Origin: Heterocephalus glaber
Lineage: Eukaryota; Chordata; Mammalia; Rodentia; Bathyergidae
Assembly: GCF_000247695.1 (NCBI RefSeq)
Contig: NW_004624783.1
Span: forward strand, 1,925,616 to 1,989,615
Length of the DNA: 64,000 nt
Direction of reading: 5' to 3'
A program made the position numbers and the translations under genes. The notes beneath the pieces were generated by a model. The model was not told the DNA's origin and searched no databases. It worked only from the letters and a program-made list of their open reading frames with translations. This document shows positions 35,686-48,849 of the stretch, piece after piece. Each line of letters starts with the position of its first letter. Position 1 is the stretch's first letter.

Positions 35686-36159
35686 GAGATCCATGGAGTT
35701 TTAGGATCCAGCCCCCTAGTTCACATTCTTTCTGTTCCTTGAAATTATATTCTGGCTGTGCTTCAAAGTAAGACCTTGGTCTTTGGGGTAGTAGAAGGAA
35801 CTTGCCTTTTCTTCCCATCCTGGGGGAACATTAGAACCAGTTGGCTTCTCAGGTCTTCCAGCCCAATCTCCCAGCTTAACCTTAGTCTTCTGTACAATTT
35901 CAAGAACAGTACCTAACCCCAGAGTAAACTCTCAGCAAATGAATGTAGTAATGTCAGCAAATGAATGAAGAGCTTTTCCTATAGTGACTCTGAAAACCTA
36001 CTACTCTAAAATCAGTGCATTTCAGACAGAGAGCAGCTACTCAGTTCTGCCACTGGCCCATATACAGTAATTCTCAATGTTCCTGTTACCACTATAGTCT
36101 TCAAGCTCCAGCTCTCTATTTTTTATTTATTTATTTATTTTTTATTTTTAATTTTATTT

Positions 36160-36235
36160 TTTGGTACCGGGGATCGAACTCATAACCTTCCACTTGCGAG
36201 GCAGGCGCCGGAACCACTCAGCTAAATCCCCGGCC
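36160..36235 (-). repeat. ID-type SINE
   Basis: ggtaccggggatcgaactca to aaatccccggcccc. A (TTTA)n-like run at 36119-36160 is the decayed A tail. Flanked by ccagctct...attttttа-type repeats at about 36106 and 36236. Confidence 0.88.
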
Positions 36236-36267
36236 CCAGCTCTATTTTTTAAATTCATGGTTCTGGC

Positions 36268-36605
36268 TGTGACAGTTAAGCTGAGTTGTCAATTTGATTG
36301 ACCTGGAAGCTGCCTAAGAGATAAGTAAAGCATACTTCTCCATGTGTCTGGGTAGACCGTGGAAGCATGGCCTTTGGCACTATATCTAGGCCCTTACTCC
36401 CTCCTCTTTGGTTCTCTTCCCCTCCTCTGCTTCCCAGCCACCTTAAACTAAGCAGCTTTGTTACACCACACCCTTTCATCTTGATGTTCCTGCATTGGAG
36501 CCAGCTTACCATGGACTAAATTCTCTGAAACTGTGAGCCAAATAAACCACTTAAGTTGTAGGTGTTGTAGATGTTGGGAATTTGGTTCCATCAATGAGAA
36601 ATCTG
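36268..36605 (+). mobile_element. ERVL/MaLR-like solo LTR
   Basis: Starts TGTGACAGTTAAGCTGAGTT, similar in style to the LTR ends of the provirus at 8.8-12.8 kb. It ends after the gtgagccaaataaaccactt polyadenylation region. A minus-strand relative is split around 44690-45085. Target duplications were not found. Confidence 0.65.
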
Positions 36606-36617
36606 ACTGATCAAATC

Positions 36618-36760
36618 ATTTAACTTATTTAGCCTTCATCTCAATCTATAAAGTGCCTACTTCATAATGATCATGAGGATTAAATAAGGTCATAAATATA
36701 AAACCTTTACCCCAAGGCCTTGTACACAGCATTCAAAACATGCTAGTCATTATTGTAATC
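36618..36760 (+). repeat. MIR-like fragment
   Basis: Pattern ttatttagccttcatctcaa, ctataaagtgcctacttc, atgaggattaaataaggtca and cttgtacacagcattc follows the MIR core. Confidence 0.6.
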
Positions 36761-37419
36761 AGATGCTGACAACAGAAGCAAACCCATCCATACCCCTACA
36801 GCTTGCAGGTGGTATCCAGGGGGTGTAGCTCTATCCAGAGTGCTTTCCTCTGCAGAAATAGCACTTTATGCATGATCTGAGCTCTGCTTGATCTCACAAA
36901 CAAGAAGGGCAGCTCCTGATAAACTTACCAGTGAACAGTACCTTAGAAACTTTTGTTTTCCAACTCTACAATTATGTTTCATGCCATGAGGAGTGAGCCC
37001 TGAAGAAAATGCTGCCCATGCTTTTAAGAATGTTTTTTTCATACAAATAATAGAATGTGTGAGACAGAAAAGACTATAGCAGTCATCAAATATAGTTTCT
37101 CTAAGCCAGTGTTTTTCAACTTATTCTTGGCAACAGACTCCATTCTTCAAAAGAAATTCTATACCAGTGGTGGCAAGCCTATGGCACACGTGCTGCAGCA
37201 AGCTGTTTATATCTCTGAAAGTTCTAAAAGCTTCACCATCACCATTCTATACTGAGCCTCAATATATAAACTCAGATAAAGGCAGAACTGCTGTGATGTA
37301 GGTGAGAGAAGAATCTGAAAACTAACTCATTTAACACCCCTTCCTACATCCCCTGACTCATAAGGGCCCCAGAATATGGTTTAAATACCTCAGGAAGCAA
37401 CCTTTTGTTTTTAACAAAT

Positions 37420-37740
37420 ACAAACATTTATTTCACACAGTTGCTGGTGTTCAGGAATTCTGGATGGCTTAGCTGGGTAGATCTGGACCAGGATCTCTCG
37501 TGAAAGTATAGTCTATGTGAAGTGTGGGACTGCAACTGTCAAAAGGCTTGACTGGGGCAGAGGCTGTCTGACTCCAAGGCAGCACACTTAATCACAGGCA
37601 ACTCAGTACTGTCTATTAGTGGGAGGCCTCAGTTCCTCACTATGTCTACCTTTTCCTAAAGCTACTTGAATGTTCGGCACAGTGGAAGCCACAATGTCTT
37701 TCATTATCTAACTACTTAGCATCATTTCCACAATATCTTA
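37420..37740. repeat. Old interspersed repeat
   Basis: Contains aaacatttatttcacacagt, gaattctggatggcttagct, gcttgactggggcagaggct and ggaggcctcagttcctcact, the order of a common mammal-wide repeat. A second diverged copy lies at about 48200-48640. I do not name the family. Confidence 0.5.
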
Positions 37741-38353
37741 AAACAGGTCAACCCTATTCACTGCAGGCTGGCTACCACAATTTGCAACCTGAGAACTGTG
37801 TACTGCTTAGAAGGTATTTCAGAAGTAATGATACATACAAACATGTTTCAAAATAATATTTGCTCAGATTAGGAATAACTAAAAACTCTGAAGATCAGAG
37901 GGAAAGGGACCAACCGAAGCTTGCAGAGTAATTTAATGAATCCAGGTCTCTGGATTTTTCTAGTATATCACATCATAATATTTTTATAATGACATTCTAT
38001 TAAAATAAAAATTACACTAACACATATATAAAGCTTTATTGCCAGGTGATCAAGATTAACATTGCCCATTGCCCAAGTTAACAGGTCAGGTTAATAATGT
38101 GAACTCTTGATCTGATGTGATAAGAATGGCACTCGACCTCTATGATCTTCCTTCCCAAAGCCAAAACCTAGTCTAATCATGGGAAAGGTATCAGACAAAG
38201 AGTAACAGAGGCATATTCTACAAAATACATGACAGTACTTCTCAAAACTTTTAAGGTCATCAAAAACAAGGCAAGTCTGAGATCTGTCAAAACTTAAGAG
38301 GAGCCTAAGGAGACATGATGAGCAAATGTACTGTGGACAGGGTCCTGGGGCAG

Positions 38354-38812
38354 TGTGTTAGCCAGCTTTCCATCACTGTGTCAAAATACCTGAGACAGTC
38401 AACTTAAAGAAGAAAAGGTTTTGGCTCAGAGTTTCAGAGGTTTCAATTCAGGGTTGGCTGGTTCCTTTGCTGTGGGCTGGTGGCGAGGCAGAATATCATG
38501 GTGGAAGGGCTAAGCAAAGCAGAGCTGCTCACCTCGTGGTGGCTGTAAACCAGAGGTGCTATGGACAAGATACAATCCTTAAGAGCATGCTCCAGTCCCA
38601 CTCCCTTCAACTAGGCCCTACCTCCTAGGTTTCCATAAACTCCCAATAATGCCATCAAATGAAGAATCTGTCAACGGATTAATCCACTGATAAAATCACA
38701 GCCCTCATGTTCCAATCACCTTCCCAAAGCCCTTGCCTCTGAACACTGCTGCACTGGGGACCAAGCTTCAACACATAAGCTCCTGGAGACCATTTCCTAT
38801 CCAAACCATAAT
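38354..38812 (-). mobile_element. MaLR-type solo LTR
   Basis: Plus reading: gttagccagctttccatcac and tgtcaaaatacctgagacag, then aatatcatggtggaagggct, then cctatccaaaccataatgg, the reverse of the LTR start. The 5-bp duplication could not be seen. Confidence 0.75.
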
Positions 38813-41800
38813 GGATAGGAAAGGGCATCAGACAAAAATCAAGGAAATCTGAGTAAACCATGGACTTGAGTTAATAAAAGCTTATTGGTACTGGTTCACT
38901 ATGCCAAATGTACCATAGAAATGTCAGATATTAATAATAGGAAAGTAGGTGTGGGTATATGAGAACTCTTTATAGCATCTTCATAAGTTTTCTGTAAATT
39001 TTAAAATAAAATGCCTATTAAGTGAATATTTTATAAAACACTCAAAAGGAGTGGTCATTCTAATCACAAGATAGCTAGCCTTACTAGATTCCTCCTCTGC
39101 TTTAAGAATTCCCTTTTTTTTTAAGGTTAAGCAGACAAAATTATTAGCAAGGGCACAGAATTGAAAGAAATCATTACTATGGACATATTTATTCTTGGAG
39201 ACTACCTATTTCTATGCATATGTAGGATATTTATGAAAATCCATGAGGTCAAAGAGTTGGCCTCAACAAATTTCAACAAACTGATATATTTTCTGGCTAC
39301 AATTACACAAAATTATACAACAATTACAAAAATTAACTTTAAACTGTCCACACTGCTCCACATTTGGAAAATTTAAAACAGATATAACATTAACCCAAAG
39401 TTAAAGAACAAAAAATAACAGCAAACACTGTAAATGGCACTCAGTTACCTAATGCCCCAAACAGTACTTTGAGGGCTATATTTATATTTTTAATCCCTCC
39501 AAACCCTGTAAGATTAGTGCTATTATTACCCCATTTGCAGACAAAGTAACTGGGACCACACAGTAAAAACCACCTTGTCAAGGTCACACAACTGAAAAAT
39601 GGTGGAAGTGATATGTCCACATGGCCATCTGGAGTTCATAATCTAATTCTGGTTGCCTGCTCCTTAAAATAAATTAGAAAACACACTCAGGATGATAAAG
39701 ATATGATCTATAAAAACTTTTGGGATATAGCCAAAGCAATAGCTAAAGGGAAGCTTATAAAGTCTTATAACCATGAAAGAAGTTGAATAACTACTTAAAA
39801 ATCTTTCCACAAAGAAAATATCAGAGTCAGATGGCTTCACAGGAGGATTGTAAGTAACATTCTGGGCCCAGATTGTGCCAGCCGTGCACAAATGTCCACA
39901 AAACAAACTCATTTTACACAACTTTGATACTAAAGTCAGAGCAAACTGGTTCAAGAAAGGAAAATTATAGACCAATCTTACCATATAACTTAGACACAAA
40001 CATCTTAAAATATAACTGACAACATTCAACAACATATTTATTAAATGTGACTTATCTCAGGAATGCATTGTTGATTTACTATTAGAAAATAATGCACCCT
40101 GTCATATTAAGTTATTTATGTATATGTAAAAATCATACTCTATATTTTCTAAAACTCAAAATCATTCTATGATATAGTCTTTCACTGATATGCCAAATAG
40201 CTTACAGCTATTCAGTGGTTTCTCTTCCTAATTCTGTGACCTTTCTACTGAAGCACGTTGAAGCTATTTCTTATGACTATTTCTGCTTTCTTAATTCCCA
40301 ACACAGGAAAATTTGAGTGGCCAATTGCATATTAACAGAATTATCTTTTAAAATAAATTTTCTCTACTACTATTCTTGGTTTTCTAGATAAGATATCCAT
40401 TCACTAATGATAGCCAGGTTTTCCACAGTTACAAGATAGAAGTAATTTCAATGTTATGAGAGAGATGGTTAGAGATGAAGCAGTAGATCTTGAATTATCG
40501 GCACCCCAACCTTGTAGACAGCTGGGACCTAGGGAAATGAGAGCCACATGTACAGCCCAGGACAGAAGTCTGATAAGTTTTGACAGAACTGGAGCACAGG
40601 CTTTAAAGAGACCAGAGAATGGGACCCTGACCACAGGGGCAGGCCTCTGTGGTTCAGCACAGCAGGGAGGGCTGGGGGCTACAGCATAAGACAAGGCCAG
40701 GAATGGATGGTGGGGAGAGCAGAGGGTAGCTGTGAACTCAGTCCCACTCCATAGTCCAAGAGGCCTGCAGCAGTCTTTCTGGCCTGGACCTGAACACATT
40801 GGAGAAGTGAGTGGCCTTTCCTCCTAGTCACCATGAATCAGCAGGTTTGGGCTGGAATATCAGTGCAGCAGAACTCTCAGAGGTCATGTGTCCCAACCTT
40901 CAAGGAACAGGAAGGGTTATGTGACTCAAGACCACTCAACTGGTCTCAGTCTGAAGATATTTATCCAGTGTTCTTTTTCTATGGACCACCCTCACCCGTG
41001 TCCTCTTAGCTGGACACATCATTTTAGATGCCCAAACCATCAATTTGTGGCTGACTTTGGACTAGAGGCAACATTGGTTTGTCTTCCCCTGAGAAGCCTC
41101 AAGATTCAAACTGTGTTTCTAATGAAGCCTGAGACTCCAGAGGTTCTGAGTTTCTTCTCATGCTCCCCTTCCAACCTCAACTAGAAGAAATTCCTTCTGA
41201 GCTGCTTTGTTAGAATTGTGTGCAGGATTTCATTTGTAAAATGGGCTCTGATTCTTAAAAGAAAGTTTAAGAAAAATTAAAATCATTCTATGGAAAACAC
41301 AGTTGGAGGTTTTGGGGCTCTCTCTGTTCAGTTTTCAAATTTTAAAACCATTAGTATTCTTGGAGACCTAGTTATGTGTGCAAGTTTGTGGTGCACGCTA
41401 GTGGTCATATAAAAAGAGATGACTTCATTCCCAAAGCACAGATCTATAAATGATTCCTCTGGAAGTCACTTGGCAGCATTTTGAAGTCAAAAGGAAGCAT
41501 GTTCCCTTGGGAACAGCTTGATAAATGATCCTTTGTGGTCGATTTCATGCAGAATGTTGCTACCAAAAATTTAATTGCTTCTCATTTCCTGGATACCCCT
41601 AGAGAAGCCTAAAAAAGGGACAGTACAATCAGTATCTACAGCTTCTTACCTTTTCGTCACATAGTACAAGGTATGTCTTTCTATGTATGCATACATGACT
41701 CTTGTTCAAAACCTTTGCAGATTACTCCATACAGGGAAACATAAGGTAATAACTGCTTCCTGTTAGAGCAGGGAGGGCAGAATAGGATTCTTATATTAGA

Positions 41801-42965
41801 AGTTTCTAAATTAGGTACAGGCTGTATAAACCCTGGTAGCTCTTGAGACTATCTGGAGAACAGGCAGGTGAAAAGTTAGATCACAGGAAGCATTGGAGGA
41901 GGAAGTACATGTCCTCCACTACATGTGGCAGAGTTCTTCCTCAGACCTAGCCCCTGCTCTCTCCACTTAAATGATTAAAATGATACTTGGGTAGGATGGT
42001 GTATATATCCATGGTTCCCTGGCTGGTCCTGAGCCTGCCTGAGCAGAACACACTTGACAGTGCTCCATGGTATGAGTGGGCTTGACTCAAGAACAAGGAC
42101 TGGATCCCATCAGAGGAAAGGGTGGGGGCAGCCTCAGTCATCTGGCTCTGCCTGTGTGGGCAGATGGTTCCATTCATACTCCTCATTCATGGCCTCTTCT
42201 TGGGCTCCTAAGCTTATACTACGGTGTGTGCTGTCCCCCACTGGCCGTACATGAGTCAACGCTCATATTTTAGCAATCCTTTAGGGAGTCACTGCTTCCT
42301 TAGGAAAGACCTTCATAGCAACAAGGACAATACTATTGGCAGAACTATTGATGCAAGGCTTAGACGACAGCAGGCGTGGTATTAAGCCTTTGACATACAC
42401 TCTCTCTAATCCTTACAGTGAGTTTTAGAGGAAGATATCATTGCTCCCACTAAAGAGAATAAAAACTGTGGATCAGAGCAATTAAGTGATTTGCGCAAAA
42501 TACATGCAAGTCAACAGCAGGAATGAGGCTCAAGCCCAGCTGTCTGAGACCTCAGTTTTCGTGTTCTGAGCTACTGTGAAAACCCATATTCCTGGGTTTT
42601 CAGGATGTATCCTTGAAGTATCCCACATGGACTGACATCTGACAGCCCCGTTGAGCCTTATTTTCGCATCAGTCCACACCCTGACAACCTCCTGCATCAT
42701 CTTTCTCCTTCACTCCTTGTTCCCATCACCATTTTCACAGCCATTCAAGTTTCTTCTCTTCTGATCTCTCTGCAATTTGCCCCTCCTTCTGCTTGCCTCA
42801 AATATTCACCCTCATGCAGTAGTTCTGGCATTGGGTTCGATGAGAGGTCTGCAGAGAATTCAAAAGGTCTATCAATCTGGACAGGAAAAAACTTAACATG
42901 TGAATATCTAAAGCCAATAGAAATGCCTGTGACTTTGTCACCAATAGAAAATTACAGCTATTTCT
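38813..42965. other. Intergenic, no gene; MIR-like fragments only
   Basis: MIR-like pieces on minus lie at about 39470-39660 (tttgcagacaaagtaactgg, caaggtcacacaactg) and about 42380-42545 (gtggatcagagcaattaagt). Otherwise nothing is recognisable. The 131-codon minus frame at 40404-40799 is unrecognised and has no splice or start support. Confidence 0.5.
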
Positions 42966-44174
42966 TTTTTTTTTGCTTAAATTCTTTTATTGGTACATTT
43001 TAGGTATACAATACATTTACATTTATCACTGGGTGTTTGTACCTGTACATGATGTATCTTGGTTCTTATTTTTTCCCCATTCCCTGTGCTCCCTTCACCC
43101 CCTCCACCCTTCCCTATTTACAAAGACTTTGTTTCCATTCTTTCCTTTTCTTATAATCTTTCCTTTCCCTTCTTTCATTTCCCCTTCCCCTCCCACCACC
43201 CCTACCCCTTTGGACCTTTTCTTCCTATTTCAAATTAGCAATCATTCATTTTAATCATTTTAATCCTTGTTTACTCTTTCAGTTTCTCACATCAGAGAAA
43301 CTATTTGGTATTTACACATGTGTGTCCTGTTTGTTTCACTTAAGAGTATCGCCTCAATATGCATCCATTTAGCTATAAATGTCTCTAGTTTCTCATTCTT
43401 TATGGCTGAGTAGTACTCCATTTTATAAAAAAACACATCTTCTTTATCCAGGTTCCAGTTGATGGGCACTTGGGCTGTTTCCAAGCCTTAGCTATTACAA
43501 ACTGTGCTTCTATAAACATGGGTGCACATATATTGCTGTGGTATAATTCTTTTAATTCTTTTGGGAAGAAACCCAGCAGGGGAATACCTGGGTCAAATGG
43601 GACCTCTAGTCCTAGTTCTTTGAGGTATCTCCATACTGATTTCCACAGTGGTTGCACCAGTCTGCACTCCCACCAACAATGGAGAAGGGTTGCTTTCTCT
43701 CCACAACCCTGCCAGCCAGCATTTGTTATTGGTTGATTTCTTGATAGCAGCCATTCTTTGTGGGGTGAGGTGGGATCTCAGTGTTTTTTTTCTTCTACAT
43801 CTCTTGAATGACCAGTGATGTTGAACATTTTTTCATATGTTTATTTGCTGCTTGTATTTCTTTGAGAATTGTCTGTTCATTTCAGATGCCCACTTTTGAA
43901 TTGGGTCTTTAAATTTGAGGGGTCTGATTTTATTCAGTTCTTTATATATTCTAGATAGTAGTCCTTTGTCTGAGGTACAGCTGCTAAAAAATTTTTCCCA
44001 TATTGTAGGTTGTCTCTTAGCTCTGTTGGTGGTTTCTCTTGCAGTGCAGAAGCTTTTTAATAAAATGAGATCCCAGTTCATTTCAGATGCCTATTTTTGA
44101 ATTGGGTCTTTAAAGTTGGTCTGATTTTTTTCCATTCTTTATATATTCTAGATAGTAGTCCTTTGTCTGAATTC
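42966..44174 (-). mobile_element. 5'-truncated L1 with internal duplication
   Basis: Minus-strand L1: T tract and 3' UTR at 42966-43260, then the C-terminal part of ORF2 (frames at 43287-43484, 43400-43657 and 43833-44081), broken by frameshifts. A 12-bp target duplication, acagctatttct, lies at 42954-42965 and 44175-44186. The outermost 90 bp (about 44080-44174) repeat the segment at about 43880-43972 in the same orientation. The coding part is disrupted and the 5' part is missing, so the copy is dead. Confidence 0.9.
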
Positions 44175-44424
44175 ACAGCTATTTCTATATCTATATCTAT
44201 ATCTGTATATTACATTTCTGTGGTTACAAATTCCTCAAAGTGTCATTGATGCTCATCACTATTTGGAGACCACACTAATTACTAAGCCTGTCATTTAATT
44301 ATTAATAGAAATACTTCTGTATCACAAATTTGTTTTCAATATTTTGATGGCAATCTCTCAAAATGATGGAATTCCCTCCTGTGCATTTTTATTCAATTAA
44401 AAAAATTATCTTTAGCAAGGTTTC

Positions 44425-45158
44425 TGTATTAGTCAGCTTTCTGTGGGTGTGACCAAAATACCTGACATGCACAACTTAAAGGAGAAAATGTTTCTTTGGG
44501 CTCATGGTTTCACAGGTTTTGGTCTACAGGCATCTGGTTTCAAGCAGAACATCATGACACTGAAGGCATGGCAGAGGAAAGCTGCTCATTTTATGGCCAC
44601 CAAGAAGCAGAGATACAACAGAAAGAGCCAGGGAGAGGAAGGGGCCAGGGGCTGGGTGTAATCCCTAAGGTTGTACCTCCATTATCCACTGCTATGGCTT
44701 ATACGTAGATGTTCCCCAAGGGCCTCGTGCACTCATTGTCGGGGCTTCTGGAATGTGATTGGATTATGGGGGCTTATAGATGACTTGCTGTTGGGAGGTA
44801 GAGTCTGATCAAAAGAGGCAAGTCACTGAGGGCATGGCCTGCAAAGATCTCTCTCCCTTCCTCGCTCCCTCCCTCCCTCCCTCCCTCTCTTTCTCTCTCT
44901 CTGCTTCTGGATTGCCATACCATGAGCCACTTCTCTGCCATGCCCCTCTGCTGTGCTATCCTGCCTTTGAGCCAGTCAATTATGGCCTGAGACCGCTGCA
45001 AGCTGTGAGCCAAAATAAATCTCTTCTGCTTTGAGTTGTGGGTGTTGGGTATTGTGTTCCAGCAATGAGGAAAGTAACTAAGACATCTACCCAGACACAC
45101 TCAGAAGTGTGCTTTACTAATCTAGACACTCTCAGGCCAATCAAGTTGACATTCGAGA
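44425..45158 (-). mobile_element. ERVL/MaLR-like LTR split by another LTR
   Basis: The left part, 44425-44689 (gtattagtcagctttctgtg), and the right part, 45086-45158 (tctacccagacacactcaga, ccaatcaagttgac), are the two ends of one minus-strand LTR. The right part is the reverse of the start of the LTR at 36268. The LTR at 44690-45085 separates them. Confidence 0.65.
44690..45085 (+). mobile_element. MaLR-type LTR nested in another LTR
   Basis: A 396-bp unit starting TGCTATGGCTTATACGTAGA and ending aactaagaCA, with the gtgagccaaaataaatctct polyadenylation region. Target duplication tccac at 44685-44689 and tctac at 45086-45090 (one mismatch). A (TCCC)n/(TC)n run sits inside at about 44858-44905. 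Confidence 0.82.
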
Positions 45159-45350
45159 ATAACCAGCCAGATGTGGTGGGACATGCCTATGATTCTAGCA
45201 CTCTGTCTGGGAGGCTGAAGCAGGAGTATGGGAAGTTCCAGCCCAGCCTGGAAAACTTACTGAGACCTGTCTAAAAAAAAGAAAAAGAAAATAGGGCTGG
45301 GGATGTAGCTTAGTGCAAAGGGCCTGAGTTCAATTCTCAGTTACACACAT
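45155..45350 (+). repeat. B1-ID composite SINE
   Basis: A B1 left part (cagatgtggtgggacatgcc, gggaggctgaagcaggagta, gagacctgtctaaaaaaaag) runs straight into an ID part (ggggctggggatgtagctta, cctgagttcaattctcag). Fused B1 and ID monomers are known from non-muroid rodents. Possible duplication agaataacc/agattaacc. Confidence 0.75.
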
Positions 45351-45894
45351 CCATAAACAAAAGATTAACCATTACAGCTCCAAAGTATTCTATGGCTTGC
45401 CAAAGGGATCTTGGCATGAAAAATACCAAAAAACACTGTCCTCGATTCTATGCCAACTTTGTGCCTTTGACACACCTCATACAATAAGCAGTGCCCACAC
45501 ATGAATGGGCTGCAGTTCTCCATATAAACTGACCATGTGATTTATCTCCCCAGCCAGGACACTTCTGAGTATGGAAGAGGGGACCATCAACAATTATTCT
45601 GGGATAATAGGAGTAAACTGGAACATGCAGCCATCCCAACTGACTAGGCTGGAAACCTGAGGAGGTAGATAACAAGATGCCAGGTGATTAATATAACTGA
45701 TAAGAATCAACATAAAAACTCTATCTGTAAAAATACTGCCATTAAGACTAGGCTATCTCCTAAAATCCAACCAGAAATTATGAAATATAGCTAATTTAAA
45801 ATATATCAGCTTCAAAAGAATTAATCACAGCATATATCCTCACAATAGTAATATAACCAGTAGTAATTTAACACTATTGATCAGGCTTTGTCTT

Positions 45895-46030
45895 ACAACA
45901 ACCCTCTGCATTCCATACTAACATGATTCTCATTTTACAAATGAGGAAACTTGGTCCTACATCCCACCGTCAGAAAGAGGCTGAGCTGGGCAATAAATCC
46001 ATTCACCTGGGCTGCCAAATCTCTGTTCTG
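45895..46030 (-). repeat. MIR-like fragment
   Basis: Plus reading cattttacaaatgaggaaac followed by gaggctgagctgggcaataa is the reverse of the MIR 3' half. Confidence 0.5.
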
Positions 46031-46317
46031 GAGCACCTTCTCTACTATTTCTTGGAGACCACTTCATGCTAGGGTTTTTCATGATCTGACTGGAATCCAG
46101 AATAAAAAACATTGGTCTTTATTTCAGTGGGAGACCCCTTTATTCTAGATAACTAGAAACAATTGAAAGAAAGTCTCCAGAATCAAAGAAGCAACCTGAA
46201 AGGACAGAACAGAACAATCAAAATATCCCTCTAAGATTTTAAGTTCTAAGTAGCTCTATCTCCCGGTACTTACTTTCTTCCTTCACTTGCAACCCTTATA
46301 CCACAGGCAGCATGGGC

Positions 46318-46495
46318 CAGAGATTAAGAGCATAGGCTTGATGTAAAAATTCCAGGTACCTATTAGCTGGATGATCACAGGAAAGTCATGTGGTCTTTTT
46401 GTCCTACAGTTTTCACATCCATAAAATGGAAATAATGATAAACCCCACAGAAGATGGAGAGGAGTAAATGACTGGTAAATACACAATAAACAACA
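46318..46495 (+). repeat. MIR-like fragment
   Basis: Core pattern agagcataggcttgatgtaa, tagctggatgatcacaggaa, catccataaaatggaaataa. Confidence 0.6.
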
Positions 46496-47339
46496 ATTAT
46501 TAGTATTATCAATTTTGTAGTCTCCATTATGCCAATTTTGTCCCCAAACTCATCCCTCTTGTCTTATTCTGAGTATTTCTGTGTTCTGAGATTTTCAACT
46601 TCCTCTTCAAGTTTTTTCATCATTTCGTAGCTATCTTTGGGTAACTATTATAAAATTTGCTTATCCAGCATTTGCACAAGAACTAATTTTGCTGATGCCA
46701 CATAAGCTGACAACTGGAAGTGAGAACAGGGACACATATTCTCGTGATCATCGCATAGTCTTGATTTACCCATTCCATAATAGCATTTGTGCCAGAGCTC
46801 TTCATTTACATTTTGCTGAGCTGACATGAATTTTTATAAGGGGGTGTCCAGAGAATGCTTCAGTAAGAATCGAGTCGACAAAATATAGGATGGATCATTT
46901 ATCACCTTTGTAGAACCAAGATAAATTTCTGTTTTTGACTGAAATAAAAAATTACAAAGAATTGCTGGGCCTGACTTTGTTAAAAATTAAAATGGTATAA
47001 CAGAAAGATAATTCAATGCAAAAAGAGAAGCAATCACTTGGAAAATTTTTTATTAATATGAAAAAGAGCTAATAAATATGCTCTCTAAGGATGATCTTTT
47101 GAATAACATTTTGGTTGAATAACATTTTATATCATGATATAACATTGGAACAAAAGTTTTATACATAAAGAACTTGGTATGTGCATAAATGCTCTGATAT
47201 TTCTACCTCTATTCTAGTCTATTCTAATATTCTCTTTACTGTTGGTCATGAACCACTTAATCAGTCTCATAGTCTATTAATTGTGACTTACAGCTTTAAA
47301 AACCAATATCAAGAGCTTTGATAAGTACACATTATTGGA

Positions 47340-47557
47340 GGTAGAGGAAAGGAAAGAAGGGAAAAGAAAAAATGTGAGAAAAGAAAAAAATGGAAACAAA
47401 GTCTTTGTAAATAGGGAAGGGTGGAGGGGGTGAAGGGAGGACAGGGGGATGGGGAAAAAATAAGAACCAAGATGCATCACGTACAGGTACAAGATCCCAA
47501 TGATGAATGTAACTGTATTGTATACCTAAAATGTACCAATAAACTTAATGAAAAAAT
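47340..47557 (+). mobile_element. Short L1 3' UTR insertion
   Basis: About 218 bp of L1 3' UTR: a purine-rich tract, then cctaaaatgtaccaataaac and an A tail. Perfect 11-bp target duplication, acattattgga, at 47329-47339 and 47558-47568. It is the same L1 type as the element at 42966-44174, in the opposite orientation. Confidence 0.9.
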
Positions 47558-48199
47558 ACATTATTGGATAAAGCATATATTTAGATAATTCAATTAGGGG
47601 TAAAAACAATTTCTAAAATGTGCAAAAATCCTCTCAGTACTTGTCCAAGATATATAAATCATAAACAATGCTAAAATATAATTTTAACTGATTGAATTAG
47701 CAAGATTAAAATTAATGAGGATGTCTAATGCTGATGTCAATACAGTAAAGGTTTTCTGTAATGTAGTTATTTATTTATGTCCCACTTAAATTCAAAACAA
47801 ATTTGAGGTGCTTTTATGTACTGCAATTGCCAGGAATAATTGATAGCAGAGTCTAGTGATGCCATTTCATTTGAAAAGTAATTTGGTAGTCTATTTGGGG
47901 TGCCATAAAAATGTTCATGCCCAAATGTAATTCCACTTCTGGGAATTTGTCCCAGTGAAGCAGTGTGAAGAAAAAAGAAACATCTCTATGCACAACTTTT
48001 CTTTTATATCATTACTTAAACAGTGAAAAGTGGGAAGCAGTCTAAATAGCCAAGAATAGCACAACATTGAAATAAGCTATACTATATCTAATCAAAATAT
48101 TTTACAGCCGATAAGATGATTATGCTGACTATTAAGCAACATGAGAGAAAATGCTCACGCTAATAAATGCAAAAGTTGTAAGACAAAACTCTGTATTTG

Positions 48200-48640
48200 T
48201 TCCAAATACTATGGCTGCATAAGAAATTACCCTAAAACTTGAAACAACCATTTATTACAGATCAGAAATTTGGACAAATTACAGCAGTATGGCTTGTCTG
48301 AGCCCAAAGTGTCTGGGATCTCTTCAAGGGCTGGCATCGTCAGAGACTCATTCACTGCCATGTCTGCCAGTTGATACGGGTCGTCAGCTGAGACCTTGGC
48401 TGGCTCCCCTGACAAGGACACTATGTGAGGCTCTGGTTTCCTCAGAACATGGTGGCTGCCTTCCAGGGGCAAAAGTCTCCAGAGAGAGCCAGGCAGAGGT
48501 TGATTCACCACATCCCACCCAGTCTTGGAAACCATGCGCTGTCAATTCCATCTCTATTCAGGAAGTCACAAAGTCCCACCCAATTTTCAAGAAGAAGGAA
48601 AAACAATGTCACCTTATAGAAGGTGACAGGATTCTGAAAG
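48200..48640. repeat. Old interspersed repeat
   Basis: Pattern actatggctgcataagaaat, taccctaaaacttgaaacaa and accatttattacagatcaga resembles the repeat at 37420-37740. The 132-codon frame across it is probably chance. Confidence 0.45.
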
Positions 48641-48757
48641 TGTATGCAGGACTGGAATATTGTTATGGCCATTTTTGGAAAGTGTAATCTAACAGTCTGG
48701 TATCTGGTTACAACCACATAAAAATGTAAGCATATTAGGACTAAGACTGGGAAGAAA

Positions 48758-48847
48758 GGGCCGGGGATGTAGCTCAGTGGTTCCAGTGCCTGCCTCTAAA
48801 GCACAAGGTCATGAGTTCAATCCCCGGTACCAAAAAAAAAAAAAAAA
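48758..48847 (+). repeat. ID-type SINE
   Basis: ggccggggatgtagctcagt to caatccccggtacc with an A tail of about 18. Target duplication aagactgggaa at about 48743 and 48847. Confidence 0.92.
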
Positions 48848-48849
48848 AG

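Noticed and set aside
40404..40799. A 131-codon minus frame
   Set aside because: No family resemblance and a composition like the surrounding intergenic DNA.
43287..44081. Host genes suggested by several minus frames
   Set aside because: They are pieces of L1 ORF2, bounded by the L1 tail and a target-site duplication.
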